Below, piece after piece: positions 32,679 through 41,900 of a stretch of DNA of 64,000 nt. This DNA is from CAYWNA01 sp964459305. Its GTDB lineage: Bacteria; Planctomycetota; Planctomycetia; Pirellulales; Pirellulaceae. The first letter of the stretch is position 1. The number at the start of each line of letters is the position of its first letter. The stretch is taken from the NCBI GenBank assembly GCA_964459305.1, contig CAYWNA010000034.1, forward strand, positions 1 through 64,000, in the 5' to 3' direction. The notes beneath the pieces are model-generated. The model did not search any database, was not told where the DNA came from, and saw nothing but the letters and a program-made list of their open reading frames with translations. The translations under genes and the position numbers were made by a program.

Positions 32679-35085
32679 AATTCTCGGGGAACTCGACAAT
32701 CCACGCTTGGCGGGCGGGTAGTTCCAGCTTCAGGGGAAGGCCGTCGTTGGTGTGCTGTCCGATGGGATGGCGACCCGCTTCGTCGATTCGGTACGCTTGG
32801 GCTTGTTTCGGCAGGTGGTAGTATGCCGGATCGAGCGTGAGCGAAAGGGAAAGCGACCGGTCGGCGACGTTGGCCAGAGCGATTGCCACATCGCCGTCGG
32901 CGGCTCGCCAGGCGCCGGCGATCGCTAACGGATGGCGCTTCTGGCTGGAAGTCAATCGACTTTGTTGTCCCGCGTAGATCGACAATCGGGAGAAATCGGA
33001 GGTCACTTCGGGCACGTTCAGCTTCGGTGGACGAAGGAATTCTCCATGAAGCAAGTATTTGGTCGCGCGGCTCCGCACCCGGGCCAGACGCATCACGTAC
33101 TCAATCTCTTCGGGCCGTTGGTCGAAATGCTCCGGACGGAAGTTGGCCAGCGCCGGTTGCTGGCCCCAGACGAACGCCCGGGCCTGTTCCAAATAGAACT
33201 GCCGTGAGTACTTTCGGTCCAACAGGACCAAAGGCTCCTTGGGCGCGAACTTGGCCGGCCAAAGCTCGTCGTACGGGGGCATGGTCAGCGACGAGTAGCT
33301 GCCGTAGGTGACAGCGTACGGGTGATAGACGGCTTGGAAGAATGGAATCACTTCCCACGGGTCGGCTGGCGATGAATACCGTTCTCGACTGACTTGCAAG
33401 GTGAGCATCAGGTCCAGATAGGGCAGCCAAGCCTCTCCGCATCCCTCGCCCGCCAGCACGATGCGGCGGTCGGCGTTGCACCGCTTGCGGATGTCGCTCG
33501 ATAGCCTACGGAAACCTTCCATCCACGAGTTTCCACCCCCCAGCGGATGCCCGTGGTTGGGATCGTAACAGGCGCGGTGGCTGCACGCCTGGTCCATGTA
33601 GATTCCGTCTACGCCCAAGTCCTTGAATGCCTCCTCGGCCAGTCCGGCGTACTTGTCTCTCCAGAATGACGTTGCCAAGCACATGGACGCGAGGGCTTGC
33701 CTGGTGAAGATGTTGTAGACCTCCGGACGGACCTTGCCGTCCTGCCCCTTGACGGCGAATTGCTCGGCGCCCTCTTCCTTCCAGCTTCGGGCGCTCATGC
33801 CCCAGGCCCGCTGGTTCATGTAGACGATGAACCGCACGTTGTCGTCGTGGGCGCGAGCTGCAGCTTGCTGGAACGCCTTGGTTCCGTCGCGTGGAGGTAG
33901 GTATTCAGGGAAACCAATATCGTAAGGGCAGCCGTGCCACCAGTGCCAAAAGACACTCACCGGCAAACCGAGACGCTCCTGAAGTGCGGCGGCGGGCGGG
34001 AGCACCCCTGGCGAACGGCCGCGATTCCAAATCCAGGCACCGGTGTCGAGAAGCCAATCCGGAACGAGCCCCCGTTTCAGCCGACTTTCTTTGGCCCATC
34101 GCTGCTGCGTCGCCCATGCTCGATAGCGTTCGGCCGCCGTAATCCAATCGCCCTGAAATGTGCCCAACAGCACGTCGTATGGAAGGACATAGCGTTCTTC
34201 GCCGGTTGCCTCGTTTTCAGGATAGTGGACCGTTTCGAAATGGACCTGATCGCCGGCGGTGCCCCAAAGGGCGAACGTCTTCCTCAGAGCGGCCGTGTCG
34301 TCACAGGCGGCGTAGAAACCGTCTCCGCCGTCGGCGTAGTACGCCAGACATTGCACGGCCAGTCTGCCGGGATAATCCCAGGCAAGGCGTCGGCCTCGGC
34401 CGTCCCGACCGCTCAACAACCCGCGAGGATCGGCCGTCTGCTGCCCCAGCCAAGCCGGCACAGCAAGCCGCTCACTCGGTTGCCGGCGGAGCCCGAACAC
34501 TCGCGGAAAGCGGATGCTGCGCAGGACAAGCTCGGCTGGTTTCGCAACCGCAATCTTCCATCGGCTCATAGGTGTGTCGGCATCCAACCGTACCGTGACT
34601 TCGACACGGCATTCTGTTGCACCCGGATGGCTGAAGCCGCTCCAAGTCAACCTCAGCGCTTGTCCCGACGGAAGAACTTTCCATTGGAACGATTTCGATT
34701 GCGCCGGGGTCAGCACGGCCGGTTGACCCTCAAGAAGCACATCCAATTCCCACAGCCCGCTAAGAACTAGGCCGCCGTCCAGATGGTTGTGCCCCGTGCC
34801 AAGATCCACGAGTTCCGACAGCTTTCCATCCTGCCGATCCAAACCGACGTGCAAACGGCCGTTCTCGATGGATACCGATCTGGCGCGTTCGTCGTCTTCC
34901 CCAACTGCTGCGGAAAAGGCCGGGAAAGCAAACAGGAAAAGGCCGGTCAGGCTGACCACCGTGAGCGCATTTGCGAAGTAGGACGGGTCTCCCAGCCCGC
35001 CCGGGACGGATCGGGAGATCCATCCTACGGTTCTATCGCCCCATCTGAGCATTCGCGAAGGTGGAGACAGCATTTGGGATCGCAT
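32677..35085 (-). CDS. DUF6259 (alpha-galactosidase-like) exported protein
   Basis: Up to 802 residues. A beta-rich N-terminal half (aligned to residues ~60-330) precedes a TIM-barrel region with PVSVFWHWWHGCPYDIGFPEYLPP, DLGVDGIYMDQACSHRACYDP and RRIVLAGEGCGEAW, where the Asp in YMDQ and the Glu in GEGCGE are candidate catalytic acids by analogy to clan-D glycosidases. The start is uncertain: residues ~18-36 are encoded by a palindromic repeat (34978-35028). A GTG at 34959 would begin just after it, but gives a signal peptide lacking N-terminal positive charge. 73 bp downstream of the vWA gene on the same strand. Confidence 0.8.
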   Translation of the reverse strand: MRSQMLSPPSRMLRWGDRTVGWISRSVPGGLGDPSYFANALTVVSLTGLFLFAFPAFSAAVGEDDERARSVSIENGRLHVGLDRQDGKLSELVDLGTGHNHLDGGLVLSGLWELDVLLEGQPAVLTPAQSKSFQWKVLPSGQALRLTWSGFSHPGATECRVEVTVRLDADTPMSRWKIAVAKPAELVLRSIRFPRVFGLRRQPSERLAVPAWLGQQTADPRGLLSGRDGRGRRLAWDYPGRLAVQCLAYYADGGDGFYAACDDTAALRKTFALWGTAGDQVHFETVHYPENEATGEERYVLPYDVLLGTFQGDWITAAERYRAWATQQRWAKESRLKRGLVPDWLLDTGAWIWNRGRSPGVLPPAAALQERLGLPVSVFWHWWHGCPYDIGFPEYLPPRDGTKAFQQAAARAHDDNVRFIVYMNQRAWGMSARSWKEEGAEQFAVKGQDGKVRPEVYNIFTRQALASMCLATSFWRDKYAGLAEEAFKDLGVDGIYMDQACSHRACYDPNHGHPLGGGNSWMEGFRRLSSDIRKRCNADRRIVLAGEGCGEAWLPYLDLMLTLQVSRERYSSPADPWEVIPFFQAVYHPYAVTYGSYSSLTMPPYDELWPAKFAPKEPLVLLDRKYSRQFYLEQARAFVWGQQPALANFRPEHFDQRPEEIEYVMRLARVRSRATKYLLHGEFLRPPKLNVPEVTSDFSRLSIYAGQQSRLTSSQKRHPLAIAGAWRAADGDVAIALANVADRSLSLSLTLDPAYYHLPKQAQAYRIDEAGRHPIGQHTNDGLPLKLELPARQAWIVEFPEN
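34978..35028. repeat. GTAGGA...TCCTAC palindrome inside the annotated 5' end of a gene
   Basis: GTAGGACGGGTCTCCCAGCC on the left is mirrored by GGGAGATCCATCCTAC on the right, around a CCCGGG core. It resembles the intergenic repeats elsewhere but overlaps the N-terminal frame of the DUF6259 gene (encoding about TVGWISRSVPGGLGDPSY). Either the gene starts later or the repeat is translated. Confidence 0.6.
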
Positions 35086-35158
35086 ATATCTTCGCTTTCA
35101 GTCTCGGCAGTACTACGTGTCGCTACTGCAACGCTGTGGTTTGGCTACTTCGGACGAA

Positions 35159-37162
35159 CTACAGTTTCGGCACAGCGCGTTTTGCGGGTCCGGCTGGCCT
35201 CCCCGGCCCCATGCCGCCACCGAAACCGCCGCCACCATCACCACCGCCGCCACCGCGACCGCGGCGAGTCAAGTCAGTGAATTCTTCGTGCCATTCCCAA
35301 CCGAAGGGCCTCTCCGTTTCATACCGCGCCAAAAGCGCCCAGGGCGTGTCGGGATGTTCGGCGACCACACGTTGCAGGTACTTTTTGGAGTCCGTTGCGA
35401 AGATGGAACGTTGGCCCTGAAGGGTAATTTCATTGGTCGGCACCAGTGTCCAAGTGTTGTTCCTTGGGTCGCTAAACCTCTTGCTCCCTCGGGCCTCCTC
35501 AAGCAACTTATCGTAAATGTCCGCCCGCACGATTGCCGCAAGAACTTGCCCCATGGCCAAGTCATAACCTGCCTGCCAGCGCGGTGTCCTTTCCTTCTCG
35601 CGATCCGCCTCGCCCATCTTCAGAGTGTTGTAGAGTTCCTTTAGCAGCGGTCCCATTGGTTTCAATGCATTCTGGGCCCTGGTTACCGCTTGAGTGAATT
35701 CTGCATCGCTTCGCTTGACGAATCGGACTTTCGGTTCGACCTGCGCGCTCATCCATGATCTCTTTGCCGCAGTAAGAAGCGATGCTCGTGCCTTGTTGGC
35801 CGATGCTTGGCGCATGTACTTTTCGGGCGACATGTAGTCCGGTTTGTAACGCCGCATGATTTGCGGATCGAAGAAGTACTTCAGGTGCGAGGAGAAAGCG
35901 TCGACCTCGTGCTCCCCAACCTCGCGGTACACGTTCCGATTCGGGTGAACGGCGAAGTAGATGCCACCGGTCTCGTAGCACAGCCGCGTCAGGGCAAATG
36001 GCCCGAAACCCGAATCAATTGGATCGATGCCTTCGCGGGTCGTGCAGAAGCGGACGTTGACCCGTTCCGGCAATAGCGATTCCGGCCCCTGGTTGACGCG
36101 GCCCCACTGGGGCGTCTGGTCGAATTCTGGATTCGGATCCACCCACTTTACCATCGTGGCCTCACGGCCGAATGGAGCCGGCACACCGACGACATAGACC
36201 GGCATACTGTACTGCCGACAGATCTTGATGGTCGTCTCCAGACCCTCATGATCGTCCCCTCGCTCGTCCGTGAACGCGACCAGCATCACGTTGCGTTCGG
36301 GCAGGTCGGTCGCAGGGTCACGTATTCGGTAGCGTTTGTATCGTTCGGCCGCCATGTAGATTGCCGAGAAGACCATTTCGATCCCGGACTCATCTTGTTC
36401 GATTCCGTCCACGGCGGCCTTGATCTCGGCCAAGTTGTCTGTCTCTTTTTCGGTCAGCAACGTGAGTTTCTTGCCGAACGCTACGATTGACGTTAGAAGC
36501 GGCTTGCTTTCATGCTTGGCAAACGCGGGGTTTCCCGAGGCCTCGATCACGCCCAATTCCTCGTAGATCCGGTCAAATCGATCGTTGATGGCGGCACGCT
36601 GGCGAGCCAAGCTGCCCGATTGATCGAACATCCACACGACAAGCGTCTTTCGCTCCTCCAGCGATCGCAGGATCTCTTCGGTCAGTCGATCGATGGCACC
36701 TGACGCACCGGTAACGCCTGCGCCCGCCGCGCCGCGCACGGTGAGGTTCTTGCTGAAATTGAGGCCGGTAGCGACTTGAATCGCATCGTTGATTTCGATG
36801 TTACCGTCCACGGTGGGCGCCATATCGATAAAACTTGGAATGTCCGAGACATCGGACACCACGGCAGCCATCGACATGGCCATTTCGAAACCACTGGAAC
36901 TGTTGGTGGCGATGTCTTCAGCAGACCGATTGCTGAACGCAAACTCTTCCTGCAAATCCTCCAGATCCTCATCTGGCGAGGCGTCAACCGTTAGCGACAC
37001 TTGGTTATCAGGGAAGACCAACGGAACCAAGCCCAAGGTCAAGAGTAGGCACATATGGAAAATCAAGCTGGCGATGAACGCCGTTGAGTCGCCGTCAAAG
37101 GGAGTGTCCTCATCGCCGGTCTGAAGTTGCCACCACGAGCGAAGGTCTTCGATCAATTTCAC
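35159..37162 (-). CDS. von Willebrand factor A domain membrane protein
   Basis: 667 residues from the GTG at 37162, which has AGGAG eight bases upstream; the longer frame would read through a repeat at 37207. A membrane helix (about residues 28-50) follows a short cytoplasmic N-terminus. The vWA domain (about 170-400) has the MIDAS-like D-Q-S-G-S in LVVWMFDQSGSLARQ, plus LVAFTDERGDDH and YVVGVPAPFG. A long helical region follows, then a Gly-rich tail (RRGRGGGGGDGGGGFGGG). vWA domains bind protein partners through a metal. The gene lies upstream of DUF6259 on the same strand; no AAA+ partner is visible. Confidence 0.85.
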   Translation of the reverse strand: MKLIEDLRSWWQLQTGDEDTPFDGDSTAFIASLIFHMCLLLTLGLVPLVFPDNQVSLTVDASPDEDLEDLQEEFAFSNRSAEDIATNSSSGFEMAMSMAAVVSDVSDIPSFIDMAPTVDGNIEINDAIQVATGLNFSKNLTVRGAAGAGVTGASGAIDRLTEEILRSLEERKTLVVWMFDQSGSLARQRAAINDRFDRIYEELGVIEASGNPAFAKHESKPLLTSIVAFGKKLTLLTEKETDNLAEIKAAVDGIEQDESGIEMVFSAIYMAAERYKRYRIRDPATDLPERNVMLVAFTDERGDDHEGLETTIKICRQYSMPVYVVGVPAPFGREATMVKWVDPNPEFDQTPQWGRVNQGPESLLPERVNVRFCTTREGIDPIDSGFGPFALTRLCYETGGIYFAVHPNRNVYREVGEHEVDAFSSHLKYFFDPQIMRRYKPDYMSPEKYMRQASANKARASLLTAAKRSWMSAQVEPKVRFVKRSDAEFTQAVTRAQNALKPMGPLLKELYNTLKMGEADREKERTPRWQAGYDLAMGQVLAAIVRADIYDKLLEEARGSKRFSDPRNNTWTLVPTNEITLQGQRSIFATDSKKYLQRVVAEHPDTPWALLARYETERPFGWEWHEEFTDLTRRGRGGGGGDGGGGFGGGMGPGRPAGPAKRAVPKL

Positions 37163-37206
37163 GTCTGATTCTCCTGTCTCTGCTGACCTCAAGCAGGTAG
37201 GGCCGC

Positions 37207-37318
37207 CAAGTCTGACCAGTAGCCGAACTCGCCAGAGTTTGGTTTTCCCTGCGCTGTCCAAAGTCTGGCGACTTCGGCTACGTGCAGAGAAGTGTCAATC
37301 CTGGCCGCGGGCGGCATA
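37207..37318. repeat. GTAGCCGAACTCGCCAGAG element, full-length copy 1
   Basis: Core palindrome 37219-37281 (GTAGCCGAACTCGCCAGAGT ... TCTGGCGACTTCGGCTAC) with conserved flanks: CAAGTCTGACC before it and GTGTCAATCCTGGCCGCGGG after it. The copy at 44192-44304 matches over about 110 bp. It forms most of the space upstream of the vWA gene in a 479-bp divergent gap (37163-37641) that has no gene. Confidence 0.8.
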
Positions 37319-37561
37319 GGAGGTTTAACTCTTCGACGTTCCCATCCGGTGCCCGCGCGCAGCAAATCTGCCATCAAAAGTGTTCGCGACTCGCCAATAT
37401 TCTATTCCTTTTGGCGGTCTGAGACAGCAACAGTACTCTCTATTTAATATTTTGGAGACTCTAAAATGCGTTTTTGTGCAATAAAACACGAGTGTCACAG
37501 CCGTCACCATAGGCGTAAGGATTGCTCGCCTGACGGGATCTGGGGCCGGAGCGATTCTTCG

Positions 37562-37590
37562 TTGACGTGTCAGCCGAGTCAATCTACGAT
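37562..37590 (+). promoter_or_regulatory. Putative promoter of the alpha/beta-hydrolase-fold gene
   Basis: TTGACG (37562-37567), 17-bp spacer, TACGAT (37585-37590), then about 50 bp to the ATG at 37642, which has GAGGAG at 37628-37633. Reasonable sigma-70 match; no evidence beyond spacing and sequence. Confidence 0.4.
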
Positions 37591-37641
37591 TAAAGCAGAA
37601 GGGGCGACACCTGTGGATTGCGCAGTCGAGGAGTAGAAACA

Positions 37642-38727
37642 ATGATCAAGAACAACTCAATCATGCTCTGCCAAACCGAGGGAACGGGATTCCATTCTGT
37701 TGTCCGCACAGTTGGGACGGCCCTGTTTGTCTTTGTGATGTCCTTGCCGGCCTGGGCTGCCGAGCCGCCTGCACGGCCGGCAACCAAGCTGCCAGCCAAA
37801 GCCACAACCACAAAACCCAAAGCGGCGGAAGGGGAAGAGGACGAAGGGCCACCGGCCCCGCCGGCGCCGGAGAGGGTGTGGCTGGAGACCAAGGACGGCT
37901 GGAAGATCAATGCCACGTATTATGGACCGCAGGAAGGCAAACGGGACGGCAAGGAAACGGTGCCGATAATCATGATCCACGGCTGGGAGGGACAGGGGAG
38001 TGAGTACAGCCTTCTGGCATTGGGGATGCAGACGTTAGGCCACGCCAGCATTGTGCCTGATCTGCGCGGGCACGGACGCAGCACCACTCGCCGGCTTGCG
38101 AACGGTGAATTCGACACCGTGAAATACGACGACTCACGGGATTTCACTCCGCGCGAGAGGGAAAGTATGGTTCTGGACGTGGAAGCCGCCAAGAACTTCC
38201 TGCTCAAAAAGAACAACGCGGGCGAGGTCAACATCGAGATGCTCTGTATTGTCGGTGCCGAGATGGGCAGCATCGTGGCATTGAATTGGGCAGCCATGGA
38301 CTGGAGTGCCCCAAGTACGCCCTACCTGAAGCAGGGCCAGTATGTTAAGGCTTTGGTTTTGTTGTCGCCACGAACAGCGATCGAGCGACTAAATGCGACA
38401 CAGGCGTTGAATCACCGTGCAATCGTTCAGCGACTGTCCCTCATGATCGCAGTCGGCCAACAGGGCCGGAAAGAATACAGCGATGCCAAACGGATACACA
38501 GTCGTTTGGAGAAAATCCGTCCTGCCCCACCCAAAGAACGAGTGGCCAGACTGCGAAAGCAAGACCTGTTTCTTATTACGGCGGACACGAATCTACAGGG
38601 GACAAACTTGCTGAACCGGGGGCTCCCGGTAAACGTCAGTATCGCCAAATTCGTCGACTTACGGCTGGTGTTCCAGCGGGAGGACCTTCCCTGGGGCGAA
38701 CGCAAGAGCCCGCTGGCCGGAAATTGA
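37642..38727 (+). CDS. Exported alpha/beta-hydrolase-fold protein with replaced nucleophile
   Basis: 361 residues from the ATG at 37642. A signal peptide (to about residue 40, ending AWAAE) is followed by a Pro/Lys/Glu-rich linker and the fold: IIMIHGWEGQGSEY (oxyanion HG), GHASIVPDLRGHGRS, and MLCIVGAEMGSIVALNW. The nucleophile elbow is G205-A-E207-M-G209, Glu where Ser is expected, and the C-terminal region shows no obvious catalytic His. It is therefore likely not a normal hydrolase; a binding or regulatory role is an inference. Flanked by repeats, no operon. Confidence 0.83.
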   Translation: MIKNNSIMLCQTEGTGFHSVVRTVGTALFVFVMSLPAWAAEPPARPATKLPAKATTTKPKAAEGEEDEGPPAPPAPERVWLETKDGWKINATYYGPQEGKRDGKETVPIIMIHGWEGQGSEYSLLALGMQTLGHASIVPDLRGHGRSTTRRLANGEFDTVKYDDSRDFTPRERESMVLDVEAAKNFLLKKNNAGEVNIEMLCIVGAEMGSIVALNWAAMDWSAPSTPYLKQGQYVKALVLLSPRTAIERLNATQALNHRAIVQRLSLMIAVGQQGRKEYSDAKRIHSRLEKIRPAPPKERVARLRKQDLFLITADTNLQGTNLLNRGLPVNVSIAKFVDLRLVFQREDLPWGERKSPLAGN

Positions 38728-38814
38728 ACGAAGATGGGCGTCGTGGGTCAATCCGCACACGTACTGCCGAGCCTTGATCATAACCCCGGCAGTTGCCAGC
38801 AGTGACAGCATAGT

Positions 38815-38877
38815 AACCCGAAGCGTAAGCGAGGAGTGCAGCGAACTACAGCCTCCTCCTCGCTTACGCTTCGGGTT
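38815..38877. repeat. CCCGAAGCGTAAGCGAGG palindrome, copy 1
   Basis: Left arm AACCCGAAGCGTAAGCGAGG and mirrored right arm ending at 38877, with an interior CCTCCTCCTCGC. Outer GCCTTGATC/GATCAAGGC arms extend it on both sides. Same family as 50552-50613. It lies in the 195-bp space between convergent genes (ends 38727 and 38923), where it could stop both transcripts. Confidence 0.75.
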
Positions 38878-38922
38878 TCGATGCCGGAGTTGCGATCAAG
38901 GCCGTACTGCCGCCTGACTCGT

Positions 38923-41900
38923 CTACTTCCGCGCCGCTTCGCCGAAACAGATGACTTTCCCGTTACGGGTAGCCAGATAGAGTCGTCCGCCGGCAGCGGA
39001 CAATCCGTCGAACGCCGGCGGCGAGGATAGACGCTGCGACTTCACCAGCGAGCCGTCTTTGGTCGAGAAGACCTGCAACGACGCGCCTTGTCGCCCCTCG
39101 AAGGCCGCTGCCGGGTCATCGGGGTCCACCGCGTCGGGTACCCCGGCCGCGAACAGGTGGTCGCCTGCCAGCAACATGGCCCGGACGCGAAGGGGGATCA
39201 TCTTCTGCCATTTGGCCGGCAGTTGGCGAACGTAGCCGGTGCCCTTTTCGACACCTCGTCCGCCTCTTCGGTGCTTATCGCCGGCCGCCTCCTTCGGCAG
39301 CCAATCGATGGCCTTGGCTGGCTGGCCTCGCTCGTCGAGGGTCGGTTGATTGTCATTATCGTCGGCGAACAACAGGTAGCCGTGCTCGGCAGGGAAGAAG
39401 GCGGGACTCCATTGGATTCGACGGTAGAAGTACTTCACGGCGTACGTAGTGCTGTTGTCGAAGACGACCAGTTGTCCGGCCTTCGGCGACTGCTGGGAGA
39501 AGTAGAAACCGGGCCACCGCTGGCTGTACATCCAGTACACCCGGTCGAAACCGGTGTCGTCCAGGAATCCGCCCGTGGCGACCAGATGGTTGGCACCCAT
39601 GTCCAACTCGCCCAAGTCGCTTTCCCGTGTCGTCTCCAGTCGGTTGAGTTGGGCGTCGAATTTGACTCGTTGCATGTACAGGTCCTTGCCGTCGCTGACG
39701 ATCAAGTCCGGCAGCGCGCCTTCCATGGCAAATGGCCTGCCCGTGTCTTCCATGATATTCGGCCAGGGTCCTTCCAGATGGTGATGGTGGAGCACGTCGC
39801 CGGTCTTCGCATCCAAGGCGTAGACCATGATCCCGCCATCCAGGAAGGACGACCGGCCTGCGGCAAAGTACACCACGCCGTCCTGGACCAGCACACTGCC
39901 CTGGACCGGCCAGACCGACTCCAGTTGCCCGTACGAGACCACTTGGCGTTGGTCCGGAGCGGCGCGGAAACGCCACGTCAACGCTCCGTCCGTCGCACGC
40001 AGGCAATAGACCGAGCCATCCCGGCAGCCGAACAGCACCAAGCCGTCGAACAACGTCGGTGCCGAATCGATCCGCCCGCCGGCAGCAAAGGTCCAGACAT
40101 CCTGCCCGTCCTTCGTATTCAGACACCGAATGCGACGTGCGTCCTTTTCCGCCACCCAAAGCCGGTCGCCGACGACAACCGCCTGCGATCCTCGGCAGGC
40201 CAGCTTGACCTCCCATTGTTTACCCAGGTCGGCAGACACCGCCATCTTCGTCGAACCGCTTCGCTGCCCATCGCGCCGATACATGGGCCAATCATTGAGA
40301 TTTGCAATTGCCGATTGCCGATTGCCGATTTTGTCGTATGCGGGGCCGCGCTCGAAGTTGGATGCGGTGGCGGGCTTCAGTTCGTCGGCCGGTTCGGCCG
40401 CCATGGCGAGGAATCCGAAGACCTTCACGCCTGGGTAGCAGAAGCATTGGCTGGGGGGCACGTAGAACAGGCCGTTAGCCGGTGTGGCTCCCGTGAAGCA
40501 CGGCGCGCGAAGCCAGTCGCAACGCATGTGATCGTCGCCTTCCAGGTCCACGAACTCGGCGCCGCGTTTGGGCCAGATCAGGAACCGCTCGGTCGCCTTG
40601 CTGCGATGGCAGCGGTAATGGTGGCCCGGTGAGATCAGCTTGCCGATGGACACGGTCTTCTTGACGTCGCCAGTCCGAAGGTCGCGCCCGTTCAGCGAGC
40701 CGCCACACCAAACGATTCCGTTCGCAACAAAGAGGTCCGTTGGTTGTGTGCAGGCTCCCGCTTGGCCTCGACTGCCACCGTGTTTCCAGAGAACGTGGCC
40801 GTCGTCCAGCGAAAGGGCCGTCAAATAGAGATTGCTCCTTCCCTTTTTCCCCTTCGCGCGCCCGGATGGTTCGGCCTGTCCGTGGCCGTGGAACAGGACA
40901 ATGTCGTCGCTGATGACCAGCGTGCTGCCACCGCCGACGGTAGAGCTGATGATGTTAGGAGCCCGCCATTTCTGGTCGCCGGTCTTCGCGTCAAGGCAGA
41001 TGAGTTCGTCCATGTTGTGATAGACGACTCGGCCGGCTTGGGCAGACATGGCGTATGGCACCACACGGGTGTTTTCTTTGCGCCAGAGTTGCTTGCCCGT
41101 CGTGATGTCGACGGCGGCGAGCGTGTCGTCCAACGCCTCCTTTCCAAAACGCTCGGTCGCACCCACCGACCGTTCCTTGGTGATTTTCACGATCAAGACG
41201 CCGTCGGAGAGGATCATCTCGTCGGTGCCCTTTGTGCCTTCCAGGGCCTCAGTGAGCGTCTCGCCGGTTGCCGCGTCCAGCACGGAGACGGGCGAGTCGA
41301 GGAAGCCGACGGTGACGTAGACGCGGGCGCCCTCAGCGATCAGCCGCCGCGGTATCGTGTGATGGATGTTCCAGCGGTTGCCAACGCCCGTGCCGAATTC
41401 CGGCTGCCACCCGCGCATGGGGACTTTCCACAACAAAACGCCGTTGGCCGCGTCTCGCGCGACCAGCTTGCAATTCTGCGGCAGCTTTTGGTACGTGCCG
41501 GTGGTGCCTTCGTCGAAAATGGTGAACACGCGCCCGCCGGCACTGACAATGGCATTCACACTGCTGGGGATTTCGTGGCTGCGGCACCATCGCGGCTCGG
41601 CCACCCATCGCAAACGCTTCGGAGGGCCGACCTCCCGGTCGTTCGCCACCGCATTGCCGCCGGCATCGTGCAGAAAGTGCGACCATTCATCGATCGTGTC
41701 GCGCCGCGGCTTGACGAACATCGACCAGCCCTCCAGGCCCGAAGTCGATCGAAGAATGAGTTCCGATTTCTGAGTTCCGATCTCCGATTTGGTCAGGAAC
41801 ACCCCACCGGGCGCGAGAACCCGCATTGCCTCATCAAGCGGCAATTGGCATTCGGTATTCGACAATACGAGCAGGTTCACCAACTCGCGGACATACGGCA

